Shown: positions 10,862 to 21,726, counted from the first letter of the stretch. The stretch: DNA of 64,000 nucleotides from Enterobacter sp. Ag1 (GCA_000277545.1 AKXM01000016.1:186001-250000), one strand, 5' to 3'. Numbers and translations: made by a program. Notes: generated by a model not told the origin, from the letters alone.

Positions 10862-10981
10862 AGGTGTACATCTCGGTCAGTTCAATTGGGACAGCTCACG
10901 GCCCCATTCTAACAAAAAATTAACAACACCGTGCTGCTTTTTGTTCTAAACTTAGCCCTGAAATTCTGGCACGGCACAAAG

Positions 10982-10997
10982 CGTGACGTGAATCACA
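10982..10997. promoter_or_regulatory. CRP-type site in the msrB-gapA gap
   Basis: CGTGA-N6-TCACA matches the cAMP-CRP consensus TGTGA-N6-TCACA at 9 of 10 positions. It lies about 210 bases before gapA in the 344-bp divergent gap 10862-11205. CRP involvement in gapA expression is known from E. coli; its action here is inferred. Confidence 0.7.
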
Positions 10998-11118
10998 TTA
11001 TTGTTGGGACTGGCGTTTAAAATCCCCCGCATCGTCCCCATTTGGATTTAAGCCCAAAAGGAAGCGTGAGGCGTTCAGTCGTACAAACCCTGGTCACAGG
11101 ATTGATTTGTCGCAATGA

Positions 11119-12201
<1,083 letters not shown>

Positions 12202-12223
12202 GTTGAGATGAGAACCTGATCCT

Positions 12224-12252
12224 AAAGGGCGACTTCGGTCGCTCTTTTTTTT
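12224..12252 (+). terminator. rho-independent terminator of gapA
   Basis: AGGGCGAC-TTCG-GTCGCTCT hairpin with a UUCG tetraloop, followed by eight T. Read-through into yeaD is possible because yeaD starts 33 bases later. Confidence 0.9.
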
Positions 12253-12284
12253 GCCTCAAATCACCAGGACTAAGGAAAAAAGAA

Positions 12285-13175
12285 ATGATTAATAAAATTT
12301 TTGCACTTCCGGTCGTCGAACAAATTACCCCTGTGCTTACCCGCCGCGTAAACGATGAGCTGGACGTCATCGTCGTTGATCACCCCCAGGTTCGGGCATC
12401 TTTCGCACTTCAGGGCGCACACCTGCTCTGCTGGCAGCCTGCCGGTGAAGATGAGGTGCTGTGGCTGAGCGACATCACCCCGTTCCATAAAGGCAAAGCG
12501 CTGCGCGGCGGTGTGCCTATTTGCTGGCCGTGGTTTGGTCCGGCGGAGCAGCCAGGCCTGCCGGCGCACGGTTTTGCCCGCAACCAGCCGTGGACGCTGA
12601 GCGCGCACAATGAAGACGCCAACGGCGTGGTGCTGACCTTTGAGCTGCATAACAATGCCGAGACGCTGAAGCTGTGGCCGCATGAATTCACGCTGTATGC
12701 CCGCTTCAAGCTGGGCAAAACCTGTGAAATCGAGCTGGAAGCACACGGTGAGTTCGAAACTACCTCTGCCCTGCACACCTACTTCAACGTCGGCGACATC
12801 GCAGATGTGAAGGTCAGCGGCCTGGGTAATCCGTATATCGATAAAGTGCTGAATGAAGCCCCGGGCCAGTTGACCGACGGCGTACAAACCTTCCCTGACC
12901 GCACCGATCGTCTCTATCTGGAGCCGGAAGAGTGCAGCGTCATTCATGATGCCAGCCAGTTGAAGCGCATCCTGAACGTGGTTCATCACCATCATCACAA
13001 CGTGGTGGGCTGGAACCCAGGCCCGGCGCTGTCCGTTTCGATGGGCGATATGCCGGACGACGGCTACAAAACCTTCGTCTGCGTAGAAACCGCCTGCGCA
13101 TCTAAAAAACAGAAAGCCAGCGCGGAAAAACCGACCCGTCTGAGCCAGACCATCAGCGTGGCGAAGAAAGGCTAA
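12285..13175 (+). CDS. yeaD: D-hexose-6-phosphate mutarotase (glucose-6-phosphate 1-epimerase)
   Basis: Aldose-1-epimerase fold enzyme that speeds the alpha/beta interconversion of hexose-6-phosphates. Conserved elements include GAHLLCWQP, the RGGVPICWPWFGP loop that binds phosphate, HGFARNQPW with the likely catalytic His, and the late CVETA carrying the likely catalytic Glu. It is 296 residues long (E. coli YeaD 294). It lies 83 bp after gapA on the same strand and may receive read-through from it. The native run of five His (VVHHHHHNVV) near residue 232 is a family feature. Confidence 0.93.
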   Translation: MINKIFALPVVEQITPVLTRRVNDELDVIVVDHPQVRASFALQGAHLLCWQPAGEDEVLWLSDITPFHKGKALRGGVPICWPWFGPAEQPGLPAHGFARNQPWTLSAHNEDANGVVLTFELHNNAETLKLWPHEFTLYARFKLGKTCEIELEAHGEFETTSALHTYFNVGDIADVKVSGLGNPYIDKVLNEAPGQLTDGVQTFPDRTDRLYLEPEECSVIHDASQLKRILNVVHHHHHNVVGWNPGPALSVSMGDMPDDGYKTFVCVETACASKKQKASAEKPTRLSQTISVAKKG

Positions 13176-13229
13176 GCGACTTTCACCAGCTTAGGGCAAA
13201 GGCCGTCAACCTCTGCCCCATTAAAAAGC

Positions 13230-13254
13230 AAACGGGGCGCAAGCACCCCGTTTT
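13230..13254. terminator. bidirectional terminator between yeaD and mipA
   Basis: AACGGGG and CCCCGTT form the stem. A TTTTA run follows on the plus strand, and an A-rich tract (TTTTT on the minus strand) follows on the other side. Confidence 0.85.
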
Positions 13255-13273
13255 AGTGCACTGATTGCACCTA

Positions 13274-14020
13274 TTAGAAGCTGTAGTTCACGCCCGTCAG
13301 CAGCACACCAGTCCAGTTGCTGTCGACCATTGGGCTGTCGGTCACTTCTTTGGACAAACGCATGTAGCGGCCCATACCGAACACGTTCCAGTCTGCGTTC
13401 AGCTTATAGTTGACGGACAGCTCAACGTACGGTGACCAGCTGTTACCCGCGTCGTACTCGTTCAGGCCGCTGCGGTTGGACTCCTTGCCGCTCACGCCGT
13501 AGTAGTAGTCGTTTTGATTCTTGCTGTCCCACACGACACCAATCCCCGGCGTGACCGTCAGGCTATCCGCGTTGTAGCGATACAGCCAGGCGGTATCCCA
13601 GGTGATGCCGTTGCTGTTGTTCAGGATATCCCCGGCCAGCACGGTACGCAGGAAGCCATAGTCGGTGTTATGCACCCAGGAGAGGCCCGCCATCACGGTA
13701 GAATGGCGGTAGTCCAGCGCGCGCATGCTGTCGTAATTGCTGTCTTTCGGCCTGAAATGCAGCGGCGAATAATAGGCGGTGACGGACAGCTTATCGGCCT
13801 GGTCATTCCACAAGTAGTAACCCGCGTTAAACCCGCGGAAGTAGAAATTGTCACCTTCATAGCCCAGCAGAGGCGCCGGATAGACGCGGTTCTGGTCACC
13901 TTTGTAAGGGTTTGGCGAAACCAGCGCCCCCGCACCGATAGACCATGGGCCCTCTGCGTGCGCAGCGGTAACGGAAGAGGCTAACAGTACGCCTAATGCG
14001 AGAATTTTGAATTTGGTCAC
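13274..14020 (-). CDS. mipA: MipA/OmpV outer-membrane scaffold protein
   Basis: Outer-membrane beta-barrel protein; in E. coli MipA links the murein polymerase PBP1B and the hydrolase MltA. A signal peptide ends at VTAAHA (residue 22). The body shows alternating beta-strand pattern and family motifs such as YEGDNFYFRGFNAGYYLW and SPMVDSNWTG. It ends in the aromatic residue F, typical of barrel insertion. It is 248 residues long, equal to E. coli MipA. The gene is convergent with yeaD and divergent from yeaG. Confidence 0.92.
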   Translation of the reverse strand: MTKFKILALGVLLASSVTAAHAEGPWSIGAGALVSPNPYKGDQNRVYPAPLLGYEGDNFYFRGFNAGYYLWNDQADKLSVTAYYSPLHFRPKDSNYDSMRALDYRHSTVMAGLSWVHNTDYGFLRTVLAGDILNNSNGITWDTAWLYRYNADSLTVTPGIGVVWDSKNQNDYYYGVSGKESNRSGLNEYDAGNSWSPYVELSVNYKLNADWNVFGMGRYMRLSKEVTDSPMVDSNWTGVLLTGVNYSF

Positions 14021-14340
14021 AATCCTTTCAGTCCTTTAATCAAATAATCAGCGCAGGAAGTGTAACCGCCCTTGGCTCCCATCCCAAATAATTTACTTAG
14101 TCACAACCTTCAACCAACTTTTTAGCTTCCCGCAATCAGATGACGGCGGATTTTCAGCTTTATGTCAGCCAGATGAAAGCAAACACTGTCGCTTATCTCA
14201 AATACGAAATTTTTAGGATGAGTTATTGATATGTCATTGAAATTGAGCGTTGGCCGTATGCAAGTTTTGCAAATGCCATCTACGCTTTATTTTAGGAAGG
14301 TGAAACGCTGAGACGGCGGCGTGAGCGCCCGGTATCAACC

Positions 14341-14356
14341 TGGCACAAGGGTTGCT
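14341..14356 (+). promoter_or_regulatory. sigma-54 promoter for yeaGH
   Basis: TGGCAC-N5-TTGCT is a perfect match to the sigma-54 -24/-12 consensus. It predicts a start near 14367, about 78 bases before the yeaG ATG. E. coli yeaG is known to belong to the nitrogen-starvation (Ntr) response, which fits. The rest of the 424-bp gap 14021-14444 holds the mipA promoter region and shows no gene. Confidence 0.85.
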
Positions 14357-14444
14357 GTTCATTTAGCAGACGTCTTCCGGGGAGCCTCTATTACACATAC
14401 CAACGGCTCTTTAACCTGTGCTAAAAACGAAAGGACGGCATGCC

Positions 14445-16379
14445 ATGAATATATTCGATCACTATCGCCAGCGTTATGAAGCTGCCAAGGACGAAGAGTT
14501 CACACTGCAGGAATTTCTTGCTATCTGTAAACAAGATCGCAGTGCCTACGCGAATGCGGCAGAACGGCTATTGACGGCCATTGGTGAGCCAGTGATGGTA
14601 GACACTGCCACAGAGCCACGGCTGTCCCGTCTCTTTTCAAACCGTGTGGTTGCCCGTTACCCGGCGTTTGAAGAGTTTTATGGCATGGAAGAGGCTATCG
14701 AACAGATCGTGGCCTACCTGAAACACGCGGCTCAGGGGTTGGAAGAGAAGAAACAAATTCTCTATCTGCTGGGGCCGGTGGGCGGCGGTAAATCTTCCCT
14801 GGCCGAGCGCCTGAAAGCCTTGATGCAGCGCGTGCCTATTTACGTGCTGAGCGCCAACGGCGAACGTAGCCCGGTCAACGACCATCCGCTGTGCCTGTTT
14901 AACCCGCAGGAAGACGCCTCCATTCTGGAAAAAGAATATGGCATCCCTAACCGCTACCTCGGCACCATCATGTCGCCGTGGGCAGCCAAACGCCTGAGCG
15001 AATTTGGCGGCGACATCACCAAATTCCGCGTGGTGAAAGTCTGGCCGTCCATTCTGGCCCAGATTGCGATTGCCAAAACCGAACCCGGCGATGAGAACAA
15101 CCAGGATATCTCTGCGCTGGTCGGTAAAGTGGATATCCGCAAACTGGAACACCACGCGCAAAACGACCCGGATGCTTACGGCTACTCCGGGGCGCTGTGC
15201 CGGGCCAACCAGGGCATCATGGAATTTGTGGAGATGTTTAAAGCGCCCATCAAGGTGCTTCACCCGCTGCTGACCGCCACTCAGGAAGGCAACTACAACG
15301 GCACGGAAGGCATCTCTGCCCTGCCGTTCAACGGGATTATTCTTGCGCACTCGAACGAATCCGAGTGGGTCACCTTCCGCAATAACAAAAACAACGAGGC
15401 GTTCCTTGACCGCGTGTACATCGTCAAGGTGCCTTACTGCCTGCGCATCTCGGAAGAGATCAAAATCTACGAGAAACTGCTCAACCACAGCGAACTGTCC
15501 CACGCGCCTTGCGCCCCGGGCACCCTGGAAACGCTTTCTCGCTTCTCTATCCTGTCGCGCCTGAAAGAGCCGGAAAACTCCAGCATCTACTCGAAAATGC
15601 GCGTCTATGACGGGGAAAGTCTGAAAGACACCGATCCGAAAGCCAAGTCCTACCAGGAATATCGGGACTACGCCGGGGTCGATGAAGGCATGAACGGGCT
15701 CTCGACGCGCTTCGCCTTTAAAATCCTCTCCCGCGTGTTCAACTTTGACCACGTTGAAGTGGCAGCGAACCCGGTGCACCTGTTCTATGTGCTGGAACAG
15801 CAAATCGAACGCGAGCAGTTCCCGCAGGATCAGGCAGAGAAATACCTGGAGTACCTCAAAGGCTACCTGATTCCGAAATATGCGGAATTTATCGGCAAAG
15901 AAATCCAGACCGCCTATCTCGAATCTTACTCAGAGTACGGGCAGAACATTTTTGACCGGTATGTCACCTACGCTGATTTCTGGATTCAGGATCAGGAGTA
16001 CCGCGACCCGGATACCGGCCAGCTGTTTGACCGCGAATCCCTGAACGCGGAGCTGGAGAAAATTGAAAAACCGGCCGGGATCAGCAACCCGAAAGATTTC
16101 CGCAATGAAATCGTCAACTTCGTGCTGCGTGCCCGGGCCAATAATAACGGTCGTAACCCAAACTGGACCAGCTACGAGAAGCTGCGCACGGTTATCGAGA
16201 AGAAAATGTTCTCGAACACCGAAGAGCTGCTGCCCGTTATCTCGTTCAACGCCAAAACCTCCACCGACGAGCAGAAGAAACACGATGATTTTGTCGATCG
16301 GATGATGGAGAAAGGCTACACCCGCAAGCAGGTTCGCCTGCTGTGTGAATGGTATCTGCGGGTCCGTAAGTCTTCTTAA
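14445..16379 (+). CDS. yeaG: YeaG, PrkA-type serine protein kinase
   Basis: Cytoplasmic Ser/Thr kinase with an AAA+ module, linked in E. coli to nitrogen starvation and stationary-phase stress. Walker A is LLGPVGGGKSS at about residues 108-118. An AAA PrkA N-terminal domain is followed by the C-terminal PrkA kinase domain, ending VRKSS. The ATG at 14445 gives 644 residues, identical to E. coli; it follows AAAGGACGGC, and the upstream in-frame ATG is not needed. yeaH follows 71 bp later. The sigma-54 site upstream indicates NtrC-type control. Confidence 0.96.
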   Translation: MNIFDHYRQRYEAAKDEEFTLQEFLAICKQDRSAYANAAERLLTAIGEPVMVDTATEPRLSRLFSNRVVARYPAFEEFYGMEEAIEQIVAYLKHAAQGLEEKKQILYLLGPVGGGKSSLAERLKALMQRVPIYVLSANGERSPVNDHPLCLFNPQEDASILEKEYGIPNRYLGTIMSPWAAKRLSEFGGDITKFRVVKVWPSILAQIAIAKTEPGDENNQDISALVGKVDIRKLEHHAQNDPDAYGYSGALCRANQGIMEFVEMFKAPIKVLHPLLTATQEGNYNGTEGISALPFNGIILAHSNESEWVTFRNNKNNEAFLDRVYIVKVPYCLRISEEIKIYEKLLNHSELSHAPCAPGTLETLSRFSILSRLKEPENSSIYSKMRVYDGESLKDTDPKAKSYQEYRDYAGVDEGMNGLSTRFAFKILSRVFNFDHVEVAANPVHLFYVLEQQIEREQFPQDQAEKYLEYLKGYLIPKYAEFIGKEIQTAYLESYSEYGQNIFDRYVTYADFWIQDQEYRDPDTGQLFDRESLNAELEKIEKPAGISNPKDFRNEIVNFVLRARANNNGRNPNWTSYEKLRTVIEKKMFSNTEELLPVISFNAKTSTDEQKKHDDFVDRMMEKGYTRKQVRLLCEWYLRVRKSS

Positions 16380-16435
16380 GGGAGTTTCATGCAGGTCACG
16401 CCGGGCGGCGTGGCCTGTTTGCGCACCTGGCATAA

Positions 16436-17731
<1,296 letters not shown>

Positions 17732-17741
17732 TCGCTGAGAC

Positions 17742-17771
17742 AAAAAAGCCGCGTATCACACGCGGCTTTTT
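17742..17771. terminator. bidirectional terminator between yeaH and bluR
   Basis: AAAAAGCCGCG pairs with CGCGGCTTTTT, with T-runs on both strands, between convergent genes. Confidence 0.92.
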
Positions 17772-17776
17772 ATCGC

Positions 17777-18505
17777 TTATTGATGGAGTTCAATGTCGTA
17801 TCCCCACTGTTTCCAGTGAAGCAGCTGTTCCTGCTGGGCTGTCGATAACGTCTTTCCCACCCATAGGAAAATATGTTGCCCGGGGAAAAGCTCCGGACGC
17901 AACGTATCCACCGGCTCGGCAAATACGTTCACGGTCAGGCCTCTGCGGGACAGGCGCCACGCCTCCAGCCATAACGCAGCCCGATCGTCCGTCTGCCAGC
18001 CAATCAGCAGGATGTCGCCCAAACTTTGGTTCTGCGCCGGCGCCAGGCTCTGGGCACAATGGCAGATCAACGCGCCATCCAGCAGGCTGCGCATCAACAA
18101 AGCCGTGGATTCATCCTGGCTAAGTTTTTGCCTTACGGGCAGCAAAAGGTTATCAATCAGTAAGTCTGCACTGTGCTCCCGGCTGAGAGAAGTAATCTTC
18201 TCACGCAGCTTTCCAGGATTAACTTTCCTGACCAGAAGCATCATTTCTTCTTGCAGCGTTACCCACAGCTGCTCTTCCGGCACGTGGCTACGCTCCAGCA
18301 GGGCTTTCACTTTGCCTACGGAAACGCCTTTGCTCATCCAGTATTTGATTTCTTCGATGCGCTGAATATCCGCATCATCAAACTGGCGATGCCCCCCCTC
18401 GCTACGCTGGGGCTTCAGCAAACCGTAGCGGCGCTGCCAGGCTCGCAGGGTGACCGGGTTGATGCCACATCGCTCTGCTACATCACCGATAGTGTAATAG
18501 GCCAT
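17777..18505 (-). CDS. bluR: MerR-family repressor BluR
   Basis: Repressor of the ycgZ-ymgA-ariR genes, released in E. coli by contact with blue-light-activated BluF. An N-terminal MerR winged helix (YYTIGDVAERCGINPVTLRAWQ) is followed by a C-terminal cobalamin-binding-like domain that in this family does not need cobalamin. It resembles BluR more than its paralogue MlrA (MAYY start, RSEGGHRQF, EEIKYW). The ATG at 18505 follows GGGAGGG and gives 242 residues (E. coli 243); the longer frame adds 23 unsupported residues. The bluF gene lies upstream on the same strand. Confidence 0.9.
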   Translation of the reverse strand: MAYYTIGDVAERCGINPVTLRAWQRRYGLLKPQRSEGGHRQFDDADIQRIEEIKYWMSKGVSVGKVKALLERSHVPEEQLWVTLQEEMMLLVRKVNPGKLREKITSLSREHSADLLIDNLLLPVRQKLSQDESTALLMRSLLDGALICHCAQSLAPAQNQSLGDILLIGWQTDDRAALWLEAWRLSRRGLTVNVFAEPVDTLRPELFPGQHIFLWVGKTLSTAQQEQLLHWKQWGYDIELHQ

Positions 18506-18566
18506 AGTGTCCCTCCCCGTACACAGATCCCACGCTTTCATTGAAACATTAGTCAATCTGTTCAAT

Positions 18567-18594
18567 GTGTACAATTTTTTTTAGAGTTGTACAA
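18567..18594. promoter_or_regulatory. paired TGTACA motifs upstream of bluR (candidate BluR operator)
   Basis: TGTACA occurs at 18568-18573 and again at 18588-18593, 20 bases apart centre to centre, 63-88 bases before the bluR start. The same hexamer recurs before bluF and ycgZ. Binding by BluR is inferred from this co-occurrence. Confidence 0.5.
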
Positions 18595-18634
18595 GTGAAA
18601 CCTGATGCCTTTGAGGCACGACACACGGCAGATA

Positions 18635-19825
18635 TCACAACTCTGCTTTACGCTCCGGCCAGGCAATACGGAAAGCGCCGTGGCCGCAGGGCTTAGCAAA
18701 CAAACTCCCCTGGAAGTGAGAAATACCGGCCGCCTCGAGCCACATCCACTCTTCCGGTTGCTCAATACCCGTGGCTGAAACCGCAATTTCAAGGGACGCG
18801 CAGCATTTGATTATGGCCTGAATAATCGCCTGCTGTGGCCCACTTTTATGAATGCCCCGAATCAGCGACTGGTTAATTTTCAGCCTTTCAGGTTGAAACT
18901 GTGCCAGCAGCTGTAGCCCAGCAAAGCCGACGCCAAAATCATCAATCGCAAGCTTGATACCGGCCGATTTAAGCTGCCTGATAGCGTCGGTAAACGCATC
19001 CATCTGCGGCATGATTTCGCTTTCGGTAAACTCAATAACCACCTGCTCGGGAACAAGCCCGTTCGCCTCAATATCCGCCAGCAGTTGTTCCACGGCGTCA
19101 GGCATCATAACCAGCGTCATCGGCAGCAGATTGATGCATAGCGTTTGCACGCCAATATTAGCGGCGCATGCTGCGGTGAAAGCGGCCTTCGCGTTCAGCA
19201 GTTCAGCCAGGTAAACATCGCCCCCTTCCTCCGGCGCTGAATTAGCTTCCGTGGCTAACACCTCTACTGCCGCGACAGTACGAGCCATTGGGTCGACAAT
19301 CGGTTGAAAAACTATCTTTTTATGCAGCGTTTGTGGACTTGATGCCGAATGAGCCGGCGCATCGAGAATAAATTCCCACGCATCACCCGGAGGGATCTCA
19401 AAATAGTTCTCTTTTTCCGTCGATTCGATGAAGGTCCGGAAAAAACTCAAGGCCCGGTCATCGTAAGCCAGTTGATATCGGCTAGTCCCTTTTTCCAGAA
19501 CGACCTGCAAGACATCGTTTTTATCGTGCTCTCTTAAATCAAAAAGCTCCATGCCCACTCGCCCAAAGCGGCGGGCCGGGGCGTAATCACAGAGCAATTC
19601 AACAATGTTGTGATGGCGATCGTCTTTACAAATAGCCTGATAAACCTTCTGCACGCTCTCTTCCGGGCCTTCCAAGAGTTGAAAGAAATGTCTGCCGTTG
19701 AATAGCAGGATCCCCGTCACATTAGCGTCAATATTTTTTGCATTTGCCGCGGAAACCATTGCCTCCAAAACCTCAAACGGCGTGCTGGCGTGGATGTGGC
19801 TTCGGTAAATAACTGTCGTGAGCAT
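18635..19825 (-). CDS. bluF: BluF, blue-light sensor with degenerate EAL domain
   Basis: Flavin-binding BLUF domain (residues 1-95) with Y7, N31 and Q49, the residues that form the light-switched hydrogen-bond network. The C-terminal EAL domain has lost its signature (EVL for EAL; INLLP for NxSP), so cyclic-di-GMP hydrolysis is unlikely; in E. coli BluF acts instead as an anti-repressor of BluR. Unlike E. coli, which I recall as DHFG, this copy keeps DDFG in the metal-binding loop. The ATG at 19825 matches the E. coli start (MLTT). It lies upstream of bluR on the same strand. Confidence 0.93.
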   Translation of the reverse strand: MLTTVIYRSHIHASTPFEVLEAMVSAANAKNIDANVTGILLFNGRHFFQLLEGPEESVQKVYQAICKDDRHHNIVELLCDYAPARRFGRVGMELFDLREHDKNDVLQVVLEKGTSRYQLAYDDRALSFFRTFIESTEKENYFEIPPGDAWEFILDAPAHSASSPQTLHKKIVFQPIVDPMARTVAAVEVLATEANSAPEEGGDVYLAELLNAKAAFTAACAANIGVQTLCINLLPMTLVMMPDAVEQLLADIEANGLVPEQVVIEFTESEIMPQMDAFTDAIRQLKSAGIKLAIDDFGVGFAGLQLLAQFQPERLKINQSLIRGIHKSGPQQAIIQAIIKCCASLEIAVSATGIEQPEEWMWLEAAGISHFQGSLFAKPCGHGAFRIAWPERKAEL

Positions 19826-19952
19826 GGCGGGTTCCAGCGAAAGGTTAAGGGAGTAACTTAACAGATCCCCGTCCTGACGTCGCCACATACTCAACAAAGT
19901 CTAAACAACTTAACAACATGGAATGTTTTGCTCGCCATTTACCTTTAGTCAA

Positions 19953-20070
19953 AATGTACAATTTTACGTATCGATAAGTTAAAAAATTTAAATCATAAAT
20001 TATTGATAAATAAAGATTAGCATTTTTAGTCAAAAAATAGCAGGCAAACTAATACACCTTTGTGTACAGT
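19953..20070. promoter_or_regulatory. bluF-ycgZ divergent control region with TGTACA motifs
   Basis: The 307-bp AT-rich gap 19826-20132 holds TGTACA at 19955-19960, on the bluF side, and at 20063-20068, 65-70 bases before the ycgZ ATG. The hexamer is the same as before bluR. MerR-family repressors bind such dyads over promoters. No gene is visible in the gap. Confidence 0.5.
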
Positions 20071-20132
20071 TTTTATAGCAACTGCATAACTTAGTTAACA
20101 TCTTGCAACGTGTGAATTTACAGGAGCAACTT

Positions 20133-20381
20133 ATGCGACAGGACACTTTTACACCAGGTCAGAACAGCGTAGAAAATGACATTGCGCGCTATTTTAGCCG
20201 CGTTGCGCCGCCGTCTCAGCAGGAAACAATGGGGCAAATTGTGCTCGAAATTCTCAGCGATGGCCGCAATCTGAACAGAAAAGCGATCTGTACCAAATTG
20301 CTCTCGCGACTCGATCGCGTTTCTGAACCGGAAGAAGAAAAGCACTATCAGGCCCTGTTGGGCATGCTTTTTACTCGCTAG
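20133..20381 (+). CDS. ycgZ: YcgZ-like small connector protein
   Basis: An 82-residue protein matching E. coli YcgZ (ARYFSRVAPPSQQETMGQIV, EILSDGRNLNRKAICTKLL, KHYQALLGMLF). In E. coli this BluR-controlled family of small proteins acts through the Rcs phosphorelay to switch biofilm matrix and acid resistance. The ATG at 20133 is preceded by AGGAG; an in-frame ATG 30 bases earlier has none. It is the first gene of a three-gene set on the plus strand. Confidence 0.88.
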   Translation: MRQDTFTPGQNSVENDIARYFSRVAPPSQQETMGQIVLEILSDGRNLNRKAICTKLLSRLDRVSEPEEEKHYQALLGMLFTR

Positions 20382-20541
20382 CGAATAACCAGCCCGGAGT
20401 TCACTCAGAGTAATTCGTACGCTCCCTGGTGGGAGAGTCACCTTGAAGTATAAATGCTGAATTTTCCTCATTCTCAGACTCCGGCAAATGACTTCATGCC
20501 AGCGGTATTTAACCCCCGGCGAAGAAATCAGGAGTAACGAA

Positions 20542-20820
20542 GTGAAGAGAAGCGACGATGAACAATTAACGGACGAGATTATCGGCGAAGCAGCGCTGTC
20601 GTTACTGAACAGCAACAGCGCAATTAATACCCGCGCTTTAGTTGCCAGGTTAGAAGCGATGTTTATATCGGAGCAAGAAGTACGGCGACGTAACGCGCTG
20701 CAGAAAATTATCGCTGAAATCGAGGGGAATATTTCCCAGAGTCTGACAGGAAAGACAGAAAAAAAAGCGCTTTCAGGCGCAGTTAAGACTCAACGGCTTA
20801 ACGAAAAAAATGTCCACTAG
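20542..20820 (+). CDS. ymgA: YmgA-like small connector protein
   Basis: A 92-residue protein with the family pattern: a short acidic start, one amphipathic helix (DEIIGEAALSLLNSNSAIN), a second helix (RALVARLEAMF) and a third (RNALQKIIAEI), then a basic tail. I chose GTG at 20542 because AGGAG sits 6-10 bases before it and the protein then opens KRSDDEQL, like E. coli YmgA; an earlier in-frame ATG has no ribosome binding site. It is similar to E. coli YmgA at low identity. A 160-bp gap separates it from ycgZ. Confidence 0.78.
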   Translation: MKRSDDEQLTDEIIGEAALSLLNSNSAINTRALVARLEAMFISEQEVRRRNALQKIIAEIEGNISQSLTGKTEKKALSGAVKTQRLNEKNVH

Positions 20821-20851
20821 CGGCCCATGGCCAACAACTGAAAAACGGTGA

Positions 20852-21136
20852 ATGACTATGACACAGCTAATTTCTAATCCCTCTGCAATGCATACCGGAA
20901 TCGTAGACCACGCATTATCCGACTTTATAAGAAGCACAGCAGACCGACACGCAGAGGAAAATGCTGCCATCAGTCAGGCCGTCACCGCCATTCTGGCTGC
21001 CAATAAGAGCGTTTCCAATAAAGCGATCATTATCTGGCTGGTTGACGCCCTGGAAACGACTCAAGACGTCGTCATGTGCGACGTTTATCGCAATGCTTTA
21101 GAGATTGTTGTGGGCCATACCGTGGACGATATTTAA
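20852..21136 (+). CDS. ariR: AriR/YmgB-like biofilm regulator
   Basis: A 94-residue protein that follows E. coli AriR closely in its core (ISQAVTAILAANKSVSNKAIIIWLVDALETT, then EIVVGHTVDDI at the end). In E. coli AriR forms dimers and modulates acid resistance, biofilm and the Rcs pathway. The ATG at 20852 follows GGTG; a second ATG at 20858 is possible. It ends the operon before a strong terminator. The ymgC gene found fourth in E. coli is missing here. Confidence 0.85.
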   Translation: MTMTQLISNPSAMHTGIVDHALSDFIRSTADRHAEENAAISQAVTAILAANKSVSNKAIIIWLVDALETTQDVVMCDVYRNALEIVVGHTVDDI

Positions 21137-21150
21137 GGCCTGCGCAAACA

Positions 21151-21179
21151 ATAAAGGCCGGCCAGAACCGGCCTTTATT
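21151..21179. terminator. bidirectional terminator after ariR
   Basis: AAAGGCCGG pairs with CCGGCCTTT around a 6-base loop, between the convergent ariR-like and acetyltransferase genes. Confidence 0.9.
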
Positions 21180-21188
21180 GTTTCTGAA

Positions 21189-21614
21189 TTACAGCGTTTT
21201 CTTCATAAAATATCGGCTGGTGCCTTCGGGTAAACAGTCAATTTTGCCAAATGCCTCCCAGCCATGCTTGCGGTAGAAGTCCGGAGCCTGGAAACTGATG
21301 GTATATAAAAAACCAGCCACACAGCCGCGCCTGCGCCCTTCTGTTTCAAACGTCCTCAGGATCTCGCTGCCTAATCCATGCGCTCTTAACTCAGGCGGTA
21401 AATAAAACAGATCAATAAACAGTACACCGAGGGACGAACGCCCCAACATCCCACCAACAACTTTCCCACTCTCGGAACTGCGAACCACAACCGCCAGCGG
21501 TTGGCGATCGTTTATCCCGCTCATCGCATCGTTAAACTCACCGAGCCCCGCTTCGATGGGCAGCGAATATTCCTCGCTGATTTGATCAGAAATTTCCAGT
21601 TTGAAACCCGACAT
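21189..21614 (-). CDS. GNAT-family N-acetyltransferase
   Basis: A 141-residue single GNAT domain that transfers acetyl from acetyl-CoA; the substrate is unknown. Motif A is seen in IDLFYLPPELRAHGLGSEILRTFE with the RAHGLGS pyrophosphate loop. Motif B is AGFLYTISFQAPDFYRKHGWEAFGKID, with the YxKHGW pattern common in this superfamily. The start at 21614 follows GGAG. It is convergent with ariR and divergent from yeaK. E. coli lacks a homologue at this position. Confidence 0.88.
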   Translation of the reverse strand: MSGFKLEISDQISEEYSLPIEAGLGEFNDAMSGINDRQPLAVVVRSSESGKVVGGMLGRSSLGVLFIDLFYLPPELRAHGLGSEILRTFETEGRRRGCVAGFLYTISFQAPDFYRKHGWEAFGKIDCLPEGTSRYFMKKTL

Positions 21615-21726
21615 CGCGTTCTCCGGCCAATAGTCAATCGCTGACTTTTCTTTTAAGACTGAAAAGTATTACTGTCTTTATGCACAAACTAAAAATGTAA
21701 ACGGGAACATAAGTAAAGGATACCTA

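Noticed and set aside
12985..13000. Run of five His codons in yeaD, like a purification tag
   Set aside because: It lies inside the native protein at a position where E. coli YeaD is also His-rich (HQHHLNV); no vector sequence is near.
14637..15803. 388-codon open frame on the minus strand inside yeaG
   Set aside because: Antisense shadow of a near-identical YeaG; no ribosome binding site or recognisable motif.
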